From: Mycolicibacterium novocastrense | GTDB lineage: Bacteria > Actinomycetota > Actinomycetes > Mycobacteriales > Mycobacteriaceae | Assembly (NCBI RefSeq): GCF_001570485.1 | Contig: NZ_BCTA01000087.1 | Coordinates: 1 to 64,000 of the forward strand | Length of the DNA: 64,000 nucleotides | Reading direction: 5' to 3' | In this document: one piece after another, positions 59,166 through 64,000 of the stretch | Position numbering within the stretch: the first letter of the stretch is position 1 | How the letters are laid out: the number at the start of each line of letters is the position of its first letter | The notes under the pieces: generated by a model | Told to the model about the DNA's origin: nothing | What the model saw: the letters and a program-made list of their open reading frames with translations, nothing else | Databases searched by the model: none | Position numbers and translations under genes: made by a program

Positions 59166-59339
59166 ATGGCCGTGCCCAAGCGCAGGATGTCGCGCGCGAA
59201 CACCCGTAGCCGGCGTGCGCAGTGGAAGGCCAAGCGCACGGAACTCGTGGGCGTGAACGTCGCCGGCCAGCAGCACAAGGTCCCGCGCCGGCTGCTCAAG
59301 GCCGCTCGCCTCGGGCTGATCGACCTCGACCGGCGCTGA
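59166..59339 (+). CDS. rpmF: 50S ribosomal protein bL32
   Basis: A 57-residue protein, too short for many gene callers: MAVPKRRMSRANTRSRRAQW and ELVGVNVAGQQHKVPRRLL are the bL32 signature. It has no cysteines, so it is the zinc-independent (C-minus) form, and matches Rv0979A of M. tuberculosis. The start has AGGAGA spaced normally upstream. It is divergent from the acc operon and followed by mprA. Confidence 0.94.
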   Translation: MAVPKRRMSRANTRSRRAQWKAKRTELVGVNVAGQQHKVPRRLLKAARLGLIDLDRR

Positions 59340-59391
59340 CGCCGGCCGGTTACCGCCGGCCGATCGGCTCCAGCACCCGGCTCTGGCGCGC

Positions 59392-59409
59392 CTCTCAGGT
59401 CACTCTCAG
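59392..59409. promoter_or_regulatory. MprA box upstream of mprA
   Basis: ctctcag occurs at 59392-59398 and 59403-59409, a direct repeat with 11-bp (one helical turn) period, 16 bp before the mprA start. MprA is known to bind loosely conserved direct repeats upstream of its own gene; the placement fits autoregulation. Confidence 0.72.
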
Positions 59410-59425
59410 ATAGGGGGCCGACACT

Positions 59426-60118
59426 GTGGCTGTGCGCATTCTTGTCGTTGATGACGATCGCGCGGTGCGCGAGTCGCTGCGCCGTTCGCTTTCCTTCAAC
59501 GGTTACTCCGTCGAACTTGCTCAAGATGGCCTCGAGGCACTGGATCTGATCGCCAGCGATCGGCCCGATGCTCTGGTACTCGACGTGATGATGCCGCGGC
59601 TGGACGGCCTCGAGGTGTGCCGTCAGCTGCGCAGCACCGGCGATGATCTACCGATCCTGGTGCTGACGGCGCGCGACACGGTCTCCGAGCGGGTGGCAGG
59701 CCTGGATGCCGGTGCCGACGACTACCTGCCGAAGCCGTTCGCGCTCGAGGAGTTGTTGGCTCGCATGCGGGCGCTGCTGCGCCGCACCAGCCCAGACGAC
59801 GGCGCAGAGTCGGCCGCGATGACGTTCTCCGACCTGTCCCTGGACTCCGTGACCCGTGAGGTGACCAGAGGTCAGCGCCAGATCAGCTTGACCCGCACTG
59901 AATTCTCGTTGCTCGAGATGCTCATCGCCAATCCACGCCGGGTGCTGACGCGCAGTCGCATCCTCGAAGAGGTGTGGGGATTCGACTTCCCGACGTCGGG
60001 CAACGCCCTCGAGGTATACGTCGGTTACCTGCGCCGCAAGACCGAAGCCGAAGGAGAGCCGCGACTGATCCACACCGTGCGCGGGGTGGGTTATGTGTTG
60101 CGCGAAACGCCTCCCTGA
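59426..60118 (+). CDS. mprA: Response regulator MprA
   Basis: A 230-residue OmpR-type regulator controlling envelope stress and persistence genes (sigE, sigB, pepD in M. tuberculosis). Receiver: VVDDDRAVRESLRR acidic pocket, phosphoacceptor Asp53 in LVLDVMMPRLDG, VLTARD and Lys in YLPKPFALEEL. A winged-helix domain follows (LTRTEFSLLEMLIANPRRVLTRSRI... GNALEVYVGYLRRK). GTG 59426 gives two extra residues before VRILVV. Its stop overlaps the mprB start. Confidence 0.96.
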   Translation: MAVRILVVDDDRAVRESLRRSLSFNGYSVELAQDGLEALDLIASDRPDALVLDVMMPRLDGLEVCRQLRSTGDDLPILVLTARDTVSERVAGLDAGADDYLPKPFALEELLARMRALLRRTSPDDGAESAAMTFSDLSLDSVTREVTRGQRQISLTRTEFSLLEMLIANPRRVLTRSRILEEVWGFDFPTSGNALEVYVGYLRRKTEAEGEPRLIHTVRGVGYVLRETPP

Positions 60119-61587
60119 TGTCTGCACCGAGTTACGGGGCTGCGCCACAACCCGATTCGTTTCATCCGCAGTCGAGAACCAGTTCGGTGTCGCTGCGGTG
60201 GCGCGTGATGCTGTTGGCGATGTCGATGGTGGCGATGGTCGTGGTGTTGATGGCGGTGGCGGTTTGGGCGGTGGTGTCCCGCGCGCTGTACGACGACGTC
60301 GACAACCAACTGCGCACCCGGGCCCGGCTGCTGATTGAAAGCGGTACCCTGCAGGCCGATCCGAGCAAGGCGATCGAGGGCACCGCGTACTCGGATGTCA
60401 ACGCGATGCTGGTGATTCCGGGCCGGGCCATCTTCACCGCCAACCAGGAGGGGCAGACCCTGCCGCTGGGCGATCCCGAGAAAGCAGTGCTGCGCGGGGA
60501 TCTGATCATGTCGCTGCGTACCGCCAACCATCAGCGGGTGCTGGCGATGCACCTGTCCAACGACAGCTCTCTGGTGATCTCGAAGAGCATGGCGCCGACC
60601 GCCCAAGTGCTTCGACGTCTCAGCACGGTGTTGATCATCGTCGGCGGAGTGGGGGTCGCAGTGGCCGCCATGACGGGTGGTGCCGTCGCGCGCGCCGGAC
60701 TGCGGCCCGTCGCACGGCTGACCGAGGCCGCCGAGCGCGTCGCGCGTACCGATGACCTGCGTCCCATCCCGGTGTTCGGCAGCGACGAACTCGCCCGCCT
60801 CACCGAGGCGTTCAACATGATGCTGCGTGCCCTGGCGGAGTCGCGCGAACGCCAAGCCCGGCTGGTCACCGATGCCGGACATGAACTGCGCACACCGCTG
60901 ACGTCGTTGCGCACCAATGTCGAACTGCTGATGGCGTCGATGGCCCCCGGCGCGCCGCGGTTGCCAGAGGAGGAGATGGCCGGACTGCGCGCTGACGTGA
61001 TCGCCCAGATCGAGGAATTGTCGACGCTGGTCGGCGATCTGGTCGATCTGACGCGTGATGACGCGGGGGTGACCGTGCACGAATCGGTCGACGTCGCAGA
61101 AATCGTGGAGCGGTCGCTGGAGCGAGTTCGCCGTCGCCGCAACGACATCGAGTTGGAGGCGACCACCACCCCATGGCTGGTCTACGGCGACGACGCGGGG
61201 CTGGGACGAGCCGTGCTCAACCTGCTCGACAACGCCGCGAAGTGGAGCCCTCCCGGCGGTCGGGTGGTGGTGCGGCTGAACCAAGTCGATCCCATGCATG
61301 CCGAGTTGGTGGTCTCCGACTACGGTCCCGGCATTCCCCTTCAGGAACGAGATCTGGTGTTCGAGCGCTTCTACCGCTCGACGACGGCGCGGTCGATGTC
61401 CGGCTCTGGCCTCGGTCTGGCGATCGTCAAACAGGTCGTGCTCAAACACGGTGGTTCGCTGCGAATCGAGGACACCGTGCCCGGCGGCGATCCGCCGGGC
61501 ACCTCGATGCACATTGTGCTCCCGGGGCGGCCGCCGCTGGAGGCCCCCGCCGAGCCGACCGCCACCCGACACGCGCGCGCCGACTAG
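60118..61587 (+). CDS. mprB: Sensor histidine kinase MprB
   Basis: A 489-residue HisKA kinase. Two membrane helices (VMLLAMSMVAMVVVLMAVAVWAV and a second at STVLIIVGGVGVAVAAM) flank a ~110-residue extracytoplasmic sensor; a HAMP linker (RPVARLTEAAERVARTDDLRPIPVFGSDEL) leads to the phosphoacceptor His255 in AGHELRTPL, then N box NLLDNAAKW, G1 VSDYGPGIP and G2 GSGLGLAIVKQV. ATG 60118 forms a TGATG with mprA. In M. tuberculosis the extracytoplasmic part interacts with DnaK-type chaperone to hold the kinase off. Confidence 0.95.
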   Translation: MSAPSYGAAPQPDSFHPQSRTSSVSLRWRVMLLAMSMVAMVVVLMAVAVWAVVSRALYDDVDNQLRTRARLLIESGTLQADPSKAIEGTAYSDVNAMLVIPGRAIFTANQEGQTLPLGDPEKAVLRGDLIMSLRTANHQRVLAMHLSNDSSLVISKSMAPTAQVLRRLSTVLIIVGGVGVAVAAMTGGAVARAGLRPVARLTEAAERVARTDDLRPIPVFGSDELARLTEAFNMMLRALAESRERQARLVTDAGHELRTPLTSLRTNVELLMASMAPGAPRLPEEEMAGLRADVIAQIEELSTLVGDLVDLTRDDAGVTVHESVDVAEIVERSLERVRRRRNDIELEATTTPWLVYGDDAGLGRAVLNLLDNAAKWSPPGGRVVVRLNQVDPMHAELVVSDYGPGIPLQERDLVFERFYRSTTARSMSGSGLGLAIVKQVVLKHGGSLRIEDTVPGGDPPGTSMHIVLPGRPPLEAPAEPTATRHARAD

Positions 61588-61665
61588 CTCCGCAGCAGGG
61601 CGCAGTCGACGATGATTGGCATCGATGCGAACGGGAAAACGAAGTCTGGGTGTGTCCCGAACGTT

Positions 61666-61683
61666 CTCTAAGTGGATTCTCAG
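61666..61683. promoter_or_regulatory. MprA box upstream of pepD
   Basis: ctctaag (61666-61672) and ttctcag (61677-61683) repeat with the same 11-bp period as the box before mprA. It lies 80 bp upstream of pepD, a known MprA target. Confidence 0.6.
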
Positions 61684-61762
61684 CCCGGCTGGGCACTGTT
61701 GACCATGCGTCCAGCGTTGTGCAGATATCGGACCCTAGACGAAGAGGAAGAGCCCGAACGAC

Positions 61763-63118
61763 ATGACGAACCACCCGAGGTACTCGCCGCCGCCCCCGCC
61801 GCCTGGCCGTCGGCCGATCGGTCCTGAGCATTCGGGACCCGGCTACCCGGGTGGGGCCCAGCGTCCCGGCGCATACCAGCAGCAGCCGTACGACTGGCGC
61901 TATGCGACTCAACAGCAGCTGACTCAGCAGCACGCGACTCAGCAGCAGTTCCGTGCGCCGTACGATCCCTACCGCGGCGCACCGCAGCCGCAGCCCAGCC
62001 ATGTGCCCCAGAAGCGTTCTCGCGCAGGCGCATTGACGGCCGGTGCGCTGGCCATCACAGTGGTTTCCGCCGGCATCGGCGGCGGGGTGGCGGTGCTGGC
62101 GCAGCCGGACGGCCAGTCGGCGACGTCCTCGATCAGCGGCGCGGCGCCCAGTGTGCCCGCCGCCAGCCTGCCGGCCGGCTCCGTCGAACAGGTCGCCGCG
62201 AAAGTGGTGCCCAGCGTCGTGAAGCTCGAGACCGACATGGGTCGGGCCTCCGAAGAGGGGTCCGGCGTCGTCTTGTCCTCAGACGGGCTGATCCTGACCA
62301 ACAACCACGTGGTGTCGGCCGCCCAGGGCGCCCCCGGCGGCGGTCCCGCCGGCGGGCAGACCAAGGTGACCTTCGCCAACGGTCGCACCACCCCGTTCAC
62401 GGTCGTGGGCACCGACCCGAGCAGCGATATCGCCGTGGTGCGCGCGCAGGGAGTTTCTGACCTCACCCCGATCACCATCGGTTCCTCGGCCGACCTGCGG
62501 GTCGGTCAGGACGTGGTCGCCATCGGCTCGCCACTCGGCCTGGAGGGCACTGTAACCACCGGCATCATCAGCGCAATGAACCGGCCGGTCGCCGCGAGCG
62601 GCGACGCCAGGAATCAGAACACCGTGCTCGACGCGATCCAAACCGACGCCGCGATCAACCCCGGCAACTCCGGAGGCGCGCTGGTCAACATGAACGGCGA
62701 GTTGATCGGCATCAACTCCGCGATCGCGACGTTGGGTGCCGACGCGGGCCCCCAGGCGCAGAGCGGCTCCATCGGTCTGGGCTTCGCGATCCCCATCGAC
62801 CAGGCCAAACGGATCGCCGACGAGCTGATCAAGAACGGCAGCGCCGCACACGCCTCGCTGGGTGTCCAGGTGGGCAACGACGCGTCGATCGACGGAGCAC
62901 GGATCGTCGAGGTCACTGACGGCGGAGCCGCCGCTGCGGCGGGCCTACCGAGCGGGGTCGTGGTCACGAAGGTCGACGACCGGGTGATCGGCAGTGCCGA
63001 CGCGCTCGTGGCTGCCATCCGGTCGCGGGCGCCGGGCGACAAGGTCACGCTGTCCTATGTGGACCCGTCGGGTAAGCCGCAGACGGTCCAGGTCACGCTC
63101 GGCAGGGCCCAGCAGTGA
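61763..63118 (+). CDS. pepD: HtrA-like serine protease PepD
   Basis: A 451-residue membrane-anchored chymotrypsin-fold protease. Residues ~1-85 are Pro/Gln-rich cytosolic (QQQLTQQHATQQQ); one helix follows at ~90-115 (ALTAGALAITVVSAGIGGGVAVLA); the protease has His182 in LTNNHVV, Asp222 in SDIAVV and Ser303 in NPGNSGGAL; a PDZ domain occupies the C-terminus (LGVQVGNDASIDGARIVEV). All triad residues are present. It degrades or chaperones misfolded envelope proteins and is induced through MprAB and SigE in relatives. Confidence 0.95.
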   Translation: MTNHPRYSPPPPPPGRRPIGPEHSGPGYPGGAQRPGAYQQQPYDWRYATQQQLTQQHATQQQFRAPYDPYRGAPQPQPSHVPQKRSRAGALTAGALAITVVSAGIGGGVAVLAQPDGQSATSSISGAAPSVPAASLPAGSVEQVAAKVVPSVVKLETDMGRASEEGSGVVLSSDGLILTNNHVVSAAQGAPGGGPAGGQTKVTFANGRTTPFTVVGTDPSSDIAVVRAQGVSDLTPITIGSSADLRVGQDVVAIGSPLGLEGTVTTGIISAMNRPVAASGDARNQNTVLDAIQTDAAINPGNSGGALVNMNGELIGINSAIATLGADAGPQAQSGSIGLGFAIPIDQAKRIADELIKNGSAAHASLGVQVGNDASIDGARIVEVTDGGAAAAAGLPSGVVVTKVDDRVIGSADALVAAIRSRAPGDKVTLSYVDPSGKPQTVQVTLGRAQQ

Positions 63119-63687
63119 GCACGCGGACGGACTCGACCACGTTGAGAGTGGCCGCGCCGTTGTCCGGTGCCACATATACGGTTGCAGTCATGGAACAGCC
63201 AGGGGAGTTGGTGGGCCGGGCACTGGTGATCGTGGTCGACGACCGCACGGCACACGGCGACGAGGAGGACCACAGCGGTCCGCTGGTCACCGAGCTGCTC
63301 AGCGAGGCGGGATTCGTCGTCGACGGCGTCGTCGTGGTTTCGTCCGACGAGGTCGAGATCCGCAATGCTCTTAATACCGCGGTGATCGGCGGTGTGGATC
63401 TGGTGGTCTCGGTCGGCGGCACCGGTGTCACGCCTCGCGACGTCACCCCAGAAGCCACCCGCGAAATCCTCGACAGGGAAGTCCTCGGCATCTCGGAGGC
63501 GCTGCGGGCCTCCGGGTTATCGGCAGGCATGGTCGACGCCGGGGTGTCCCGCGGGCTTGCCGGCATCTCGGGCAGCACACTTGTGGTCAACCTGGCCGGT
63601 TCACGCGCCGCCGTGCGCGACGGTATGGCGACCCTCAACCCGCTGGCGGTTCAGGTGATCGGCCAGCTGTCGAGCCTGGAGATCTGA
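63115..63687 (+). CDS. moaB2: MoaB-type molybdenum cofactor protein
   Basis: A 190-residue MogA/MoaB-family protein that in M. tuberculosis (Rv0984) is called MoaB2 and reported as a SigE anti-sigma-like partner as well. Family motifs: ALVIVVDDRTAHG, VVSVGGTGVTPRDVTPEAT (the GGTG loop) and SGSTLVVNLAGSRAAVRDGMA. GTG 63115 overlaps the pepD stop (GTGA), indicating coupling, but adds ~25 poorly conserved residues; ATG 63190 (MEQPGEL) is the family-like start. Confidence 0.9.
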   Translation: MSTRTDSTTLRVAAPLSGATYTVAVMEQPGELVGRALVIVVDDRTAHGDEEDHSGPLVTELLSEAGFVVDGVVVVSSDEVEIRNALNTAVIGGVDLVVSVGGTGVTPRDVTPEATREILDREVLGISEALRASGLSAGMVDAGVSRGLAGISGSTLVVNLAGSRAAVRDGMATLNPLAVQVIGQLSSLEI

Positions 63688-63713
63688 CCGGCAGGCGGCT
63701 GACCGTGCAAAAA

Positions 63714-63729
63714 TGTGATCTTCATCATA
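63714..63729. promoter_or_regulatory. CRP-like site overlapping the leader of the small ORF
   Basis: TGTGA-tcttca-TCATA differs from TGTGAN6TCACA at one position. It ends immediately before ATG 63730, so bound CRP would sit at the promoter or start region of the small gene. A chance match is possible. Confidence 0.4.
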
Positions 63730-63900
63730 ATGGAGTTAGCTGTGTTTGACGGCTCAAAGCGAGACCGGGACGCGATCGCCGACGTCTTCGGAGAGCATCT
63801 GCCGCAGATCTCAGCTGACGAGCGTGACGCCCCGTCCCCCGAGGACCACGCCGAACGCGACCGTTGGTTGCGGGAAAACCTTCCGCCACACCATCTTTGA
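63730..63900 (+). CDS. Small acidic hypothetical protein
   Basis: A 56-residue frame (MELAVFDGSKRDRDAIADVFGEHLPQIS... AERDRWLRENLPPHH) with even codon usage and a helical, charged composition ending in Pro-His-His-Leu. No ribosome site precedes ATG 63730; GTG 63742 could instead be a leaderless start. It is downstream of moaB2 with a 42-bp gap. No family is recognised. Confidence 0.5.
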   Translation: MELAVFDGSKRDRDAIADVFGEHLPQISADERDAPSPEDHAERDRWLRENLPPHHL

Positions 63901-64000
63901 CGTATCGGTGCAGCGTGACGCCGGCCTCAACCATACGTCTGTCGGTCCGCTGCGGCGAGTCGGCGAGCATCCGATTCCGACGCCAGAGTTACGCGCACGT

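Noticed and set aside
63908..64000. Open plus-strand frame running off the right end from GTG 63908
   Set aside because: Only about 30 codons are visible, with no ribosome site and no recognisable family; it cannot be distinguished from chance.
1..64000. tRNA, rRNA or CRISPR arrays
   Set aside because: No cloverleaf-like segment, rRNA sequence or regularly spaced repeat array was seen when reading the window; this was by eye and a covariance search would be decisive for small RNAs.

Overview
The window is high-GC actinobacterial chromosome and almost certainly comes from an environmental Mycobacterium (Mycolicibacterium). Evidence: the right two thirds follow the Mycobacterium tuberculosis order Rv0944-Rv0984 (fpg-like, SDR, pgi, chorismate mutase, uvrD1, M23 peptidase, sucCD, LLM oxidoreductase, Rv0954-like, perM, purNH, MoxR/VWA pair, DUF1707, echA7-fadE12-accA2-accD2-fadE13-atuA, rpmF, mprAB, pepD, moaB2). 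It also has F420-type LLM oxidoreductases, KstR-type palindromes and mycobacterial lipoprotein and DUF families. Homologues are named from memory of the families; no search was run.

Layout. 1-700: debris of an IS21-like element and a decayed GAF-domain gene. 749-6661: a complete-looking protocatechuate branch (IclR regulator divergent from pcaHGBLIJ), every junction overlapping by 1-4 bases; it takes protocatechuate to 3-oxoadipyl-CoA, with no pcaF. 6658-9512: an accessory island with a truncated membrane gene and a ParB-like gene between two imperfect ~95-bp direct repeats. 9513-15630: LLM oxidoreductase under a KstR-like palindrome, DUF4235, TPP enzyme, AurF-like diiron oxygenase with DUF4873, YihY/BrkB and cobF. 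15692-23429: deaminase, holin-like protein, Fpg/Nei glycosylase, hydrolase, TetR, secreted chorismate mutase, dehydrogenases, a Gly-rich secreted protein, XRE regulator and small membrane proteins. 23431-35619: pgi, aldehyde dehydrogenase, acyltransferase/SGNH, cytosolic chorismate mutase, uvrD1, M23 peptidase and sucCD (with a CRP-type site upstream). 35825-40209: thiolase-like protein without the usual cysteine, orphan modA, a second KstR-controlled LLM oxidoreductase and a frameshifted sfnG. 40262-49714: cell-envelope genes, purNH, lipoprotein and the MoxR/VWA pair. 49808-58979: one long minus-strand acyl-CoA operon resembling the acyclic-terpene (atu) gene set. 59166-63900: rpmF, then the MprAB envelope-stress system with MprA boxes upstream of both mprA and pepD.

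How the genes work together: pca feeds succinyl-CoA/acetyl-CoA metabolism and sucCD is in the same window; the acc/fadE/echA/atuA operon looks like a dedicated branched or isoprenoid acyl-CoA route; two LLM oxidoreductases and possibly the thiolase share a sterol-regulator-like operator; mprAB-pepD-moaB2 is a stress unit. No rRNA, tRNA or CRISPR array was seen. The most unusual item is the repeat-flanked ParB-like unit. Two single-base frameshifts (TetR start, sfnG) may be real decay or assembly errors.
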